From a virus: 64,000 nucleotides of DNA. This document shows, piece by piece, positions 38,672 through 47,839 of this stretch. The stretch lies in IMG/VR virus record IMGVR_UViG_3300037010_001382, positions 1 to 64,000 of that record; one strand, given 5' to 3'. The notes beneath the pieces were generated by a model, which was not told where the DNA came from, ran no database searches, and saw only the letters and a program-made list of their open reading frames with translations. Position 1 is the first letter of the stretch. Every line of letters begins with the position of its first letter. A program made the translations under genes and the position numbers.

Positions 38672-39951
38672 TGGCTCAACGAATTGATAGTGATGGAAAG
38701 GAAATAAACGTAGGAGATCGTGTTATTGTTGTTGGATTCAACACAGTAGTAGGAGAAACCTTTGTTCGTTCTTTTCTGAGAGAGAGAAAAGTTTACGGGA
38801 TAGTACTAGGTGAAGAAGTGCGTGTACGTAAGTATGTCGGAGCATCATCTGAAGTGATTGATTTTACAAAAGTAATAAAAGATCATTTTAAGAATGAGCT
38901 ACTAAATGAGTACTCGTTTTCTATGAAACATCTGAAGGTGTTAGATCCTAAAGATTATGCAGAGTATGATTTATATGCTGAACAAGCAAATGATTATATG
39001 ACTGCGCACATGAAGACAGTTGAAAACCTAGAAAAGTTACCATTACCCACAGAAAGTTATATGAATAGAAGCTTTGTTCACAAGGATATCAATCTCTTGT
39101 CGACAAAGTTAAATTGTGTAGCTGAAGGAGAATGGAATAAAGACGATAACACTTTTAAAAATGATCGTATCGCTTATCTTGTGACATGTTGTGCATTTAC
39201 GAAAACAAAACACGATTTAGAGGTATATATACCTGAATTATGGCTACGCTATTATAAGTACACAATGTACGATTTAGGCGAATGGTTAAAATTCCTTGCT
39301 AAATGTGGTATTGGTTTTGAATATGTATTATGTGGACCAAGTAAGCTTCATAATGTATTTTATGAAAACTTTGAAAAACCAATAGATGATGGATATTACA
39401 AAAAAGTAAGTCCTAAAGCTCTTGGCTCTCTTATGTATCCTAATGGACCAAGCGGTTACATTAAGTTACGTATGAAAGGATGTAAGGATGACCCAATGAT
39501 AACGTATCTGAGATTTATATGCCTAAGGTATATTTATAATCAGGCGTATTGGACAATTCCAGGACATGCAATGCAGATAAAGCGATCTCTAGGTAACGCA
39601 GTTACTTATTGGCAAGCTTTACTCATGGCACATCTATATAAGACTTATGATGGTTATTATTCTCTTGCGAATCAACATGATTTCGATCCACAGAAGCCTT
39701 ATCAGGCAGATCGAGCATTTCCGTTTAGTACAAGTAGTAACTATGATAGGCACATCAATCCTTTCCAAAGTAGAGAAGATGTTTTTAAAAGATTGAATAC
39801 ACCTCTTGCATCAATGAATCGAGCTTTTAGCTATTCATGTGACGCTTTCAAACGTGAAGATTTAAACAAGTTCTTCATTGAGAAAGATTACGTTGGCTTG
39901 TTTAAATACATAAGAGATCAAGTAGGTAAATCAAAAGTAATCGTTAAGTAG
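38671..39951 (+). CDS. unknown protein of the amidoligase cluster, 426 aa
   Basis: ATG at 38671 overlaps the preceding stop. N-terminal 60 residues look like a small beta domain (GKEINVGDRVIVVGFNTVVG). The rest is a mixed fold with many aromatics (RFICLRYIYNQAYWTIPGHAM). Part of an unbroken set of cluster genes, so it is likely a partner or the protein to be modified. Not recognised. Confidence 0.7.
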   Translation: MAQRIDSDGKEINVGDRVIVVGFNTVVGETFVRSFLRERKVYGIVLGEEVRVRKYVGASSEVIDFTKVIKDHFKNELLNEYSFSMKHLKVLDPKDYAEYDLYAEQANDYMTAHMKTVENLEKLPLPTESYMNRSFVHKDINLLSTKLNCVAEGEWNKDDNTFKNDRIAYLVTCCAFTKTKHDLEVYIPELWLRYYKYTMYDLGEWLKFLAKCGIGFEYVLCGPSKLHNVFYENFEKPIDDGYYKKVSPKALGSLMYPNGPSGYIKLRMKGCKDDPMITYLRFICLRYIYNQAYWTIPGHAMQIKRSLGNAVTYWQALLMAHLYKTYDGYYSLANQHDFDPQKPYQADRAFPFSTSSNYDRHINPFQSREDVFKRLNTPLASMNRAFSYSCDAFKREDLNKFFIEKDYVGLFKYIRDQVGKSKVIVK

Positions 39952-39980
39952 TAATAATAAAAAGCAGTTAGGCTCCCAAA

Positions 39981-40799
39981 ATGGCAGTTAAAGTATTAAA
40001 GGAAGAAGTAGGTAGTTATTTAATTGGTAGTGACGTTGAATTCTTTTTGAAGAGAAAAGATTCAGAAGAAATAGTTAGTGCTGAAGGATTAATTCAGGGT
40101 ACTAAAAAGGAGCCTTTTAAGTTTGATAAAGATGAACCGTTTTTTGCGACATCTTTGGACAATGTTATGGCAGAGGGTAATATCCCTCCAGCAAGAACTC
40201 CCGCAGAGTTTTATGCTTATGTGGAAAAGTTGCGTAATTACATTGACGCAACGATACCACAAGATTTAATGACAGTAGCAATTCCATCTGCAAGATTAGG
40301 CTTTGAACACCTAATGACAGAGAATTCTCAGGTTTTTGGATGTGATCCATCTCTTAATTGTTGGACAGGTGAGCAGGTAATACCTCAGCCTAGTGGTGAC
40401 AATTTAAGAAGTGCAGGATTTCACATCCACGTTGGTTATGAAGGTCCTAATGCTGATACAAACAGGAAAATTGCGAAAGCAATGGACTTGTTCCTTGGCG
40501 TACCTTCAATTTTGATGGAACCGGAGAATGAAAGAAAAGTTGTTGGCTATGGTTGCGCAGGTAACTATAGAGATCAGAAGCATGGCATGGAGTATCGCTC
40601 GTTGTCATCGCACTTTTCTTCTGAAGAGCGCTTAGTAAAGTGGTGTTTTGAAAGCACTGAAAAAGCTATTGCGTTTGTTAATGATAATAAGATAGAATCT
40701 ATCGATGAGTTAGGTGATACCTTACAGAACATTATTAATACAGAAGATAAGGAGCAGGCAGCGAAGATCGTAGCAGATTTCAATTTGCAGTTAGCGTAA
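39981..40799 (+). CDS. phage COOH.NH2 ligase (amidoligase), GS-like fold, 272 aa
   Basis: ATG at 39981. Matches the phage phiEco32-type COOH.NH2 ligase family: GSDVEFFLKRKD (about 17-28), EGNIPPARTPAEF (about 66-78), SAGFHIHVGY (about 140-149), GMEYRSLSSHF (about 204-214). The acidic and His/Arg residues in these strings are the predicted ATP and metal site of glutamine-synthetase-like ligases. The reaction joins a carboxyl to an amine with ATP; substrate unknown. Confidence 0.8.
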   Translation: MAVKVLKEEVGSYLIGSDVEFFLKRKDSEEIVSAEGLIQGTKKEPFKFDKDEPFFATSLDNVMAEGNIPPARTPAEFYAYVEKLRNYIDATIPQDLMTVAIPSARLGFEHLMTENSQVFGCDPSLNCWTGEQVIPQPSGDNLRSAGFHIHVGYEGPNADTNRKIAKAMDLFLGVPSILMEPENERKVVGYGCAGNYRDQKHGMEYRSLSSHFSSEERLVKWCFESTEKAIAFVNDNKIESIDELGDTLQNIINTEDKEQAAKIVADFNLQLA

Positions 40800-40826
40800 A
40801 AGAAGAAAAAAACAGTATTTTTATCA

Positions 40827-41537
40827 ATGATTACTTACAGTATTACTGATTTGGCTGGTCGTAAAGTGCGTCTCGAAAGAGCTGCATGTTACGCCAACCA
40901 TTATTCAAGATTGAAACAATTTAAGGAGTGTGTTGTAGAGGTTCCCGTAATCCATCTGCAGCATCAATACGACAAGGCGATCACATTCACAGAAGAAGAT
41001 TTTGTGGAATATGTTCGTTTGTTGAACGTTATGGGATTCAAGTTCTCTATGAAAAAAGAGAATAATGTCTTCTTATTTACTGTTAATTTTATAGAGAATA
41101 AGAATATTGCAAACAAGATAATCTTGAATGCTATTCGTTATTTGTCTGAAGATTATCTACCTTATGTACCATACTTCTTCTTGAAGTTTGCGAAAGGTAA
41201 GATGTTTGGTGTCAATTTATGGACCAGATTCATGATGGCGCATTATGCCCATGATAATTTCTCTAATAACGGTCATACAATATGCAATGGCGCATGTTTG
41301 CCTAAGATTCTTACCAATGCTATCTTCAAGGAGAAAATATTGGATAATGACGCAGAAATGTATGCATCATCAGTGATACCTCATGGTACTAAACCTATTA
41401 TGGGTTATAATCCTAATTTGCCAGCCGTAGAACGTCACCTTAATTACACAAAGGATTACAAAACATTAATAAAACAAGATGGCCTTTTTAAGGACATTTT
41501 CAAAGAATACAAAGCAGTATGCGTAAGATTTATGTAG
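40827..41537 (+). CDS. unknown protein of the amidoligase cluster, 236 aa
   Basis: ATG at 40827. Mixed alpha/beta with conserved-looking Trp, His and Asn in NLWTRFMMAHYAHDNFSNNGH (about 131-151). Overlaps the next gene by 19 bp. Not recognised. Confidence 0.65.
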   Translation: MITYSITDLAGRKVRLERAACYANHYSRLKQFKECVVEVPVIHLQHQYDKAITFTEEDFVEYVRLLNVMGFKFSMKKENNVFLFTVNFIENKNIANKIILNAIRYLSEDYLPYVPYFFLKFAKGKMFGVNLWTRFMMAHYAHDNFSNNGHTICNGACLPKILTNAIFKEKILDNDAEMYASSVIPHGTKPIMGYNPNLPAVERHLNYTKDYKTLIKQDGLFKDIFKEYKAVCVRFM

Positions 41538-42175
41538 TAGGATCTGTCAATAATTATGCCAGATGGATGGAAGGTGCAATTGTTCAGGATTTAGAAGATG
41601 CTGACCTTGTAGTGTTCACAGGTGGTGAGGATGTACATCCTGACTTCTATGGACAACCTTCTCATCCGCAAACGTACTCGAATAAACAACGAGATCGTTA
41701 TGAAATGAAAATTTACGAAGCTGCAATACAAAAAGGCAAACATATAATTGGGATCTGTCGTGGATCCCAATTTTTATGTGTTGCGAATGGTGGGCATTTG
41801 GTGCAGCACCAAGATAATCCACATTACATTCACCCTATCAATATGTTGGATGGCACTGTGTTAGATATTACATCTACACATCATCAAGCAGCATATCCGT
41901 TTGTTTTGCCTAAAGATGAATATCATATCTTAGGCTGGACAGAAGGAATTTCTCCGTTTCATGAGGATGGCAATAAAACGGAGTTAAATCCTGAAAAGGA
42001 ATGTGAAATTGTTTATTATCCTAAGAGTAAATGCTTAGGAATACAAGGACACCCCGAATCAATGCCTACTTCCCATGAAACAATTGCGTATTTGCGCAAG
42101 TTATTAAATGCCTTTTTAATCAACAAAATTGATATTTATGTCACCAAGGAAGAAAGCAGCGCCCGTAGCAATTAA
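41519..42175 (+). CDS. class I glutamine amidotransferase (peptidase C26-like), 218 aa
   Basis: ATG at 41519. Nucleophile elbow IIGICRGSQFLCV with Cys80; the oxyanion and Gly motif VVFTGGEDVHPDFYG (about 31-45); the His-Glu pair in GIQGHPESMP near 180. This matches PuuD-type gamma-glutamyl hydrolases/GATase I. In amidoligase clusters this fold is predicted to hydrolyse gamma-glutamyl amides or supply ammonia. Confidence 0.85.
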   Translation: MRKIYVVGSVNNYARWMEGAIVQDLEDADLVVFTGGEDVHPDFYGQPSHPQTYSNKQRDRYEMKIYEAAIQKGKHIIGICRGSQFLCVANGGHLVQHQDNPHYIHPINMLDGTVLDITSTHHQAAYPFVLPKDEYHILGWTEGISPFHEDGNKTELNPEKECEIVYYPKSKCLGIQGHPESMPTSHETIAYLRKLLNAFLINKIDIYVTKEESSARSN

Positions 42176-43121
42176 AAGACCTCGTAAGGCAGCACCAGCA
42201 GCACCTATCACATTCAGGCCGAAGATTCGTTCTCGTCATCCTTCTCATGGTCATCTGAGAGGCCATTTACCAATGTTACCAGTTCAATCTGTGATCCGCT
42301 TAGGCAGTTCTACACCAATTGAAGGTACTGTTGCGTTAGGTGGTAGGATAATAGAGATCAATACTATCGCAGCAATTGCTAACTCAGCTAATAAAAAGCT
42401 GATGAAACAATGCTTCGATCATGCCGGCGTTATGTCTGCAGATTGGTTCATACGTGATCGTCAAGGTAATTTCTATTTGCAGCAAGGAATAGGAGTAGAT
42501 CCTATACTTACACCGATAGCAGAATTACCTTATCCTTTACTGGCTAAAGGCCATATGGGATCTCGCGGTCGCATGAACCATAAGTTCGAGAACCAGGCAG
42601 AACTGGAAGCTTGGATGCCTCATAAAGATACAAGTATCTATATCTTTGAGAAGTATTACAACTTCACACGTGAGTATCGCCTTCATGTAACAGCTGAAGG
42701 TTGTTTTTACACATGTCGCAAGATGCTTAAGAGAGATGCTGAAAAAGCAGGTGCTTGGCAGCGTCATGATGACAATTGTGTATGGTTTTTGGAGACCAAT
42801 CCTGGTTTCGACAAACCTGCTAATTGGGATGAAATCGTTGAAAATTGTAAAGAAGCATTGCTTTCTACAGAGCTTGATATTGCTTCTTTTGATGTTCGCG
42901 TTCAATCCGCAAGAGATGCGCAGCAGCGTGTTCGTGAAAGATGTGAATTCATCATTATCGAGTGCAATAGCGCAAGCAGCTTAGGTGAATACAGACCAGG
43001 GCAACCTAGTGTTGTAGCAACTAAGTATGTTGAAGTCCTTCCAAGAGTAATATTGAAGAAGGCAAGAGAATACGGTATGATACCTGCAGAAGTAGTTGCT
43101 CCTGTGGCCGTGCCAGCATAG
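42138..43121 (+). CDS. ATP-grasp ligase, 327 aa
   Basis: Start set at ATG 42138 rather than TTG 42129; it overlaps the preceding gene by 38 bp. Ala/Pro/Lys-rich first 50 residues. ATP-grasp features: ANKKLMKQCFDHAGVMSADWF (about 85-105), PLLAKGHMGSRGRMNHKF (ATP lysine and glycine loop, about 132-149), YIFEKYYNFTREYRLHV (about 165-181) and a metal-site end IIIECNSASSLGEY (about 274-287, carrying E and N). Forms amide or peptide bonds through an acyl phosphate. Confidence 0.8.
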   Translation: MSPRKKAAPVAIKRPRKAAPAAPITFRPKIRSRHPSHGHLRGHLPMLPVQSVIRLGSSTPIEGTVALGGRIIEINTIAAIANSANKKLMKQCFDHAGVMSADWFIRDRQGNFYLQQGIGVDPILTPIAELPYPLLAKGHMGSRGRMNHKFENQAELEAWMPHKDTSIYIFEKYYNFTREYRLHVTAEGCFYTCRKMLKRDAEKAGAWQRHDDNCVWFLETNPGFDKPANWDEIVENCKEALLSTELDIASFDVRVQSARDAQQRVRERCEFIIIECNSASSLGEYRPGQPSVVATKYVEVLPRVILKKAREYGMIPAEVVAPVAVPA

Positions 43122-43141
43122 TAAATTAAAGAAGAAAGAGC

Positions 43142-45580
43142 ATGTGCGGAATCGCAGGTTTCTCAGGCCATAAGGCCCTGACAAAAGAACAAGCAAAAAT
43201 TGCAGTCAACAAAATGAAGATCCTTGGATTGTTTAATCAATCTAGGGGCACTCATGGCTGTGGTTTGTATATCAATGGGACGATAATCAAGGGGATTGAG
43301 GATCTTGTAGCGAAGAAGAATACTAAAGAATTTGCAAAGTTCATTAGCGATCCTGACTTCATATGGCCTGATTTTGATGTTACTAAGGGTAATGTAATGA
43401 TATTACATACTCGTATGGCAACTCACGGAGCACATACAGAAGCAAATACTCACCCCTTTTTTATAAAATCAGAGAACCCAGTCAATAACCTTGTAGGTGT
43501 GCATAATGGTACACTTGACAATGCCTGGGAACTACTGAAAAAGTATGACGTCGATGCTGTAAAAGAGCACATTCATGTGGATAGTAAAGCGCTGTACACA
43601 CTAATTGACCGAGTTGGTCTTAATATTCTTGAAGAATATAAAGGTGCAGCTGCGTTAGTGTGGAGTAAGCCTTCAGATCCTCGTACATTGTATGCGTTTC
43701 ATGGTTCTTATTATAAGGATCGTAAAGACAAACAATTGTACGAAGAACGTCCTATGCACTGGATGAAGACGGCAGAAGGTATATACTTCTCGAGTATGCC
43801 GGAATCGCTTTTTGCGATAAGAGAAAGTGATAAACAAGAAGTTGAAACTCTTGAGTACAATACAGTATTCAAAGTTACTAATGGTAAGTTTACTACTACA
43901 AAAGTTGAGATAAAAAGAGAGAATACTAACTTAAAGCCAGAGTACACTCCTGTACCTGCTAGAGCACAAGTAATCCCTTTCAACGAGCAGCAGACTACTC
44001 CGATGAGTTCCCGCAACGCAAGAACAATCGTAGAAGACACAGAACGCACAGAGCGTATGATCCGCATGAGGAATGCGACTGCAGATAAGAAAGATAAGTT
44101 GCTTAATGTACCTAAATCTTCTCTTGTTTGGCGTGAAACAAAGCCTGCTAAAAGTGTCTCAGTACGTTTGGATGAAATTGTATATTTCTGGAAAGGACGT
44201 TATCACAGAAGTTCTGGTGATAAGTTCTGTAACGGACTGTTATACATTGCTGATCGCGGCGTAATTACAACAGATGCTGATAAAGTAGCAAGTAAGTTCT
44301 ACTTCTATGAAGGCGTACTTATGAAGAATGCTACAGCATGGGAAGCATTAGTACAAGAAGCAAACATGAAAGATTCATGGGTACATGATCTCTCGTCGAT
44401 GTATGCCTATAATATTAGTCGTTTCTCACAACATCCAGTAACCCACTTAGATTCTGAGTGTGTAGATGGCGAAGATTACTTCAGATACAGTTGGTATTTG
44501 GATGAACGTAGAGTAACATCTAAGTATCGTCCATTATTCTCTGGTCGTTGTTATCATATCGATGATGGCTTCTTAGTTACTATCATTCCTAGTAATGGGG
44601 ATGAAAAGAAAACTATAGAAGGCGATCTTGATGATATAGTTACAGCTTTGGAAAACAAGTTCACTGTATTACCTGGAGATGTTTGTTGTACTACACCTGT
44701 AGGATATACTCAAACAAGCGTATTTGACATAGTTTTTAATGATGTACCAACATTGTTTGAAACTTTGAACTATGAGGAAATGGAAGCATTATCACGCTTT
44801 GCGCATGATAAACTGTTAAACGAAAACAAGAGTAACGATCTTGAATGCGTACAGGCTGAAGTTCATTTAACCATTAAGAACGGTGTTGCTTCAAAGAAAA
44901 CAATCAGAGAAGCATTCAACGATCAGGATCATTTACTCAATGGATATTTAAAAGTTATCCTCGATGAGAAAGTTGATACTGTAGAAGCATTAGATGTTGT
45001 TAATACAACTGCTCCATTTAACACAAATGAAGACGATGATATTGATGATGATCAAGTTGGCGATTTGACTCCTGAAGAGCAAAAAGCTGCTGATGATGCA
45101 TGGGCTAAATGGGGTAATTTTCGTGGTGTAGGTTCTGGTAGGCCAAAAGGTAGTGAGGACAGACCAGGAGCTTTGGTCGATGCGGAAAGTCCCTTTCCCA
45201 ACTTGCTCGACGACGACGTTGAAACACAAAACTTTCACGTTGCCCAATTCCTCGGAACTAATGGTGACGAAGAAAAAGAAGACCACTTTGTGGAACACTT
45301 TGAAGCAGACATGGAGCGAGCTTTGGAGTTAAAGAAAATAAAACAACAAATAGCTTTTCTGAAAAGTGATAGTGATAAGGTGGAAGAAGTGATTGATGAC
45401 TTAGGTGAGATTGAGCTTAAAGCGGATGAACTTCGCTTGAGTAAAACTGATCTTGGTAAAGATTGTTCCTTTCATATTTACAAAGGATTAAGTATGCTTA
45501 AACATGCGTTGTCAAATGTGTGTGAAATACATTTTCAGGACGACTTGGTAAAGAAGTTAAATTTAGTAATACGCGCTTAA
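43142..45580 (+). CDS. class II glutamine amidotransferase with long C-terminal extension, 812 aa
   Basis: Starts MCGIAGFSG; Cys2 is the Ntn-hydrolase nucleophile. GATase II landmarks: SRGTHGCGLYING (about 33-45), VMILHTRMATHGAHTEANTHPF (about 82-103), LVGVHNGTLDN (about 116-126), then a Asp/Ser region. The domain spans about 1-235. The remaining 575 residues are unlike known synthetases: a mixed region with RYHRSSGDKFC, an acidic segment (NEDDDIDDDQVGDL) and a charged helical end. It may supply NH3 to, or scaffold, the ligases around it. Confidence 0.8.
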   Translation: MCGIAGFSGHKALTKEQAKIAVNKMKILGLFNQSRGTHGCGLYINGTIIKGIEDLVAKKNTKEFAKFISDPDFIWPDFDVTKGNVMILHTRMATHGAHTEANTHPFFIKSENPVNNLVGVHNGTLDNAWELLKKYDVDAVKEHIHVDSKALYTLIDRVGLNILEEYKGAAALVWSKPSDPRTLYAFHGSYYKDRKDKQLYEERPMHWMKTAEGIYFSSMPESLFAIRESDKQEVETLEYNTVFKVTNGKFTTTKVEIKRENTNLKPEYTPVPARAQVIPFNEQQTTPMSSRNARTIVEDTERTERMIRMRNATADKKDKLLNVPKSSLVWRETKPAKSVSVRLDEIVYFWKGRYHRSSGDKFCNGLLYIADRGVITTDADKVASKFYFYEGVLMKNATAWEALVQEANMKDSWVHDLSSMYAYNISRFSQHPVTHLDSECVDGEDYFRYSWYLDERRVTSKYRPLFSGRCYHIDDGFLVTIIPSNGDEKKTIEGDLDDIVTALENKFTVLPGDVCCTTPVGYTQTSVFDIVFNDVPTLFETLNYEEMEALSRFAHDKLLNENKSNDLECVQAEVHLTIKNGVASKKTIREAFNDQDHLLNGYLKVILDEKVDTVEALDVVNTTAPFNTNEDDDIDDDQVGDLTPEEQKAADDAWAKWGNFRGVGSGRPKGSEDRPGALVDAESPFPNLLDDDVETQNFHVAQFLGTNGDEEKEDHFVEHFEADMERALELKKIKQQIAFLKSDSDKVEEVIDDLGEIELKADELRLSKTDLGKDCSFHIYKGLSMLKHALSNVCEIHFQDDLVKKLNLVIRA

Positions 45581-45585
45581 TAAGA

Positions 45586-47100
45586 ATGATTTCATATAAA
45601 GACGATCCGAAGCTTAAGCTTCAGGTTGTAACGACAGTTACAGGAGATAAGGAATATCGTAGGAATTGCAAGAATATTGGGCAGAAGTACTACGTAATAG
45701 ATAAGGACTGTTTCTTAGTCGAGGGAAAATGGTACAGGGTGGAGTCAGGCAAGATTGAGTTTGACCACGAAAAAAAAGTGTGGCATTTGAAGACCAAGAA
45801 TAACCTGTCAAAAGGTGTTGTTGGTATAGGCCCACTTGGGGCTTTTGTTTATGGGCAGTTCACACCAAACATTTACAACAATTGTAAAGTGTATGATAGA
45901 CTTACAGGTAACAATGTACTTGCTATTAATAGTGAAGTGTTGCAAACGAATGGCTATTTTGAAGATATCGCAACCAATATCTGGTATTATTCTAAGGAGA
46001 TGACTTCCAATCAGATTAAGAAGATGCAGAGTATCAGAAATGAAGTAAACTTTCAAAATAAAGGTTACAACATTGAAGACAATGCTGTTGAATTTGATCA
46101 GAAGAAGGAGTCATACGCGAATTTTCCAACAGTTATAAGTAAGGAAGCCCGAGCTTATGGTAAACTGCTTGGTGATACAACATTTGGTGCTGAAATAGAA
46201 ACTTCGGAGGGTAACCTTCCTAATTCTGCTCAGTACCGAATGGGATTAGTAGGTTGTCGTGATGGTAGCATTAATTCAGCGGAATGGGTAACTGTTCCTA
46301 TGGCTGGTGCTAAAGGTGTACAAAATCTTGTTGATGTTTCAGAAGTTGTTTCGGCACGTTGTAACATTGACATTAATTGTTCATTACATTATCACTTCGG
46401 TAACATACCAAAGTCGAGAGAATATCTGGTAGCATTGTATACGCTTGCGTATAAGATGCAGGATGATGTATTTAAGATGTTTCCGTACTTTAAAACGGAT
46501 CATCGTGGGATCAAAAAGAAGAATTATTGCCAGAAGTTAAAGAAGATGAGTATTTATGTTTGTAAAGATCTGTCAAAGGAAGGATACGACACTTACATCA
46601 ATGAAATGTATGTAAGGATATTTACTTTTTTATCTGATGGTACTCCGCCAGGTGAGAATGCTAATAGGAAGCGTCAACAACATCCTATTCAGAATAAGTG
46701 GGATCGCAAGTCTCGTTATTTCTGGCTGAATCTGCAGAACATGATCTTTAGTGAACGTGAGACAGCAGAGTTCAGATTGCATACTGCCACTACGAATAAA
46801 GTAAAAATGATCAGTTGGTTGTTTATGTGTAATGCAATCGTTAAGTATGCGGAAGCAAATCTTAAAGAAATCATAACCAACCCTGATAAGATTTCTTTTA
46901 CGAAAGTATTAAAGTATTATGAAAGTCACTTTCCTGATAATAAAATAGCTAAATACTTAAGCGATTATTTGATTTCGTACTACGAGAGCAGATGTGTTGT
47001 ATTTGCTAAGGATTTTGAAAGAAGTGACTTCCTGAGTGAGCATGATATTAAGAGTGATAAGAAGTTTGATTTCGTCTATGACGGTCTTAAGTTGTTATAA
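45586..47100 (+). CDS. putative amidoligase (PF12224-type), 504 aa
   Basis: ATG at 45586. The amidoligase core begins at about 200: TTFGAEIETSEG, CRDGSINSAEWVTVP (about 224-238), CSLHYHFGNIP (about 266-276), and ETAEFRLHTATTNK near 393-406. These match the E-x-E, acidic and HxH features of amidoligase enzymes, a different branch from the one at 39981. The 190-residue N-terminal part is extra and unrecognised. Last gene of the cluster. Confidence 0.8.
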   Translation: MISYKDDPKLKLQVVTTVTGDKEYRRNCKNIGQKYYVIDKDCFLVEGKWYRVESGKIEFDHEKKVWHLKTKNNLSKGVVGIGPLGAFVYGQFTPNIYNNCKVYDRLTGNNVLAINSEVLQTNGYFEDIATNIWYYSKEMTSNQIKKMQSIRNEVNFQNKGYNIEDNAVEFDQKKESYANFPTVISKEARAYGKLLGDTTFGAEIETSEGNLPNSAQYRMGLVGCRDGSINSAEWVTVPMAGAKGVQNLVDVSEVVSARCNIDINCSLHYHFGNIPKSREYLVALYTLAYKMQDDVFKMFPYFKTDHRGIKKKNYCQKLKKMSIYVCKDLSKEGYDTYINEMYVRIFTFLSDGTPPGENANRKRQQHPIQNKWDRKSRYFWLNLQNMIFSERETAEFRLHTATTNKVKMISWLFMCNAIVKYAEANLKEIITNPDKISFTKVLKYYESHFPDNKIAKYLSDYLISYYESRCVVFAKDFERSDFLSEHDIKSDKKFDFVYDGLKLL

Positions 47101-47158
47101 AGAAGCCGAGAGTGGATTGGTGTAATGCTGTAAAGCGAGCATGCTCTCACATTCTTTA

Positions 47159-47190
47159 TTTGTTTTTATCATTATTTATTCGTACCTTTG
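47159..47190 (+). promoter_or_regulatory. Bacteroidota-type promoter for the GIY-YIG gene
   Basis: TTTG (47159-47162), 20-nt gap, TACCTTTG (47183-47190), then six bases to ATG 47197. A short hairpin-poor gap of 58 bp precedes it after the amidoligase stop. Confidence 0.8.
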
Positions 47191-47196
47191 TATCCT

Positions 47197-47682
47197 ATGT
47201 GGATATATAAAGGACAAATAATAGAATCGGCTGAAGATTTACCTAGAGATGTTGTTGGTTTCATTTATGTGATGACTAACAAAGAATCTGGACGTAGATA
47301 TATAGGCAAGAAATACATTTACTCAGAACGTAAGAAATCACTTACGAAAAAAGAGATTGCATTACTTGAGAATAAAAGACTCAAGAAATGGAAAACAGTA
47401 ATTACAGAATCTGATTGGCTTACTTATACTTCATCCTCTAAAGATGTTAATGAAGAAATTAAGAATGGTCAAGAATTCTATAGGGAAATTATCGAATTTA
47501 CTTATAGCAAGATTCAAACTACATATTTAGAAGTAAAACTTCAGTTTGTTTATAATGTTTTGGAATCTGATGAATGGTATAATGGTAACATTAATCATCA
47601 TTGGTTCAAGGGCAACATCGGAATGGATCATGACACCAGAGAGCGTGGAAGAGATCCTCTTACAGATGAAAATCACGCGTAG
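47197..47682 (+). CDS. GIY-YIG-like nuclease, 161 aa
   Basis: Start set at ATG 47197 behind the promoter. GIY-YIG core: GFIYVMTNKESGRRYIGKKY (about 22-41), then KWKTVITESDWLTYTSSSKDV, and a Glu late in the domain. The YIGKK..W..Y.SS layout is that of free-standing phage endonucleases related to T4 EndoII/Seg types. A near-leaderless promoter, like that of the HNH genes, fits a homing gene. Confidence 0.8.
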   Translation: MWIYKGQIIESAEDLPRDVVGFIYVMTNKESGRRYIGKKYIYSERKKSLTKKEIALLENKRLKKWKTVITESDWLTYTSSSKDVNEEIKNGQEFYREIIEFTYSKIQTTYLEVKLQFVYNVLESDEWYNGNINHHWFKGNIGMDHDTRERGRDPLTDENHA

Positions 47683-47812
47683 TGATGCTGTAGAGGATAT
47701 TTATTTAGCAGGAGAAAGGCCACTTATCAGCAATGAGGAAATAAGTGGCTTACAGTTTGAAGATTTAGTCGAGGAGCTTGAAGAAGCTGAGGGGATTATT
47801 TTCAACATTTAA
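47630..47812 (+). CDS. small acidic protein, 60 aa
   Basis: Start set at ATG 47630 (MTPESVEEILLQM), overlapping the GIY-YIG gene by 53 bp; ATG 47666 is an alternative. Acidic and helical (FEDLVEELEEAEG). Unknown. Confidence 0.5.
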   Translation: MTPESVEEILLQMKITRSDAVEDIYLAGERPLISNEEISGLQFEDLVEELEEAEGIIFNI

Positions 47813-47839
47813 GAAGAAAACAACACAGGAATAATATAA

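Noticed and set aside
42537-42905. 122-aa minus-strand frame
   Set aside because: Lies wholly inside the ATP-grasp gene, which has clear family motifs.
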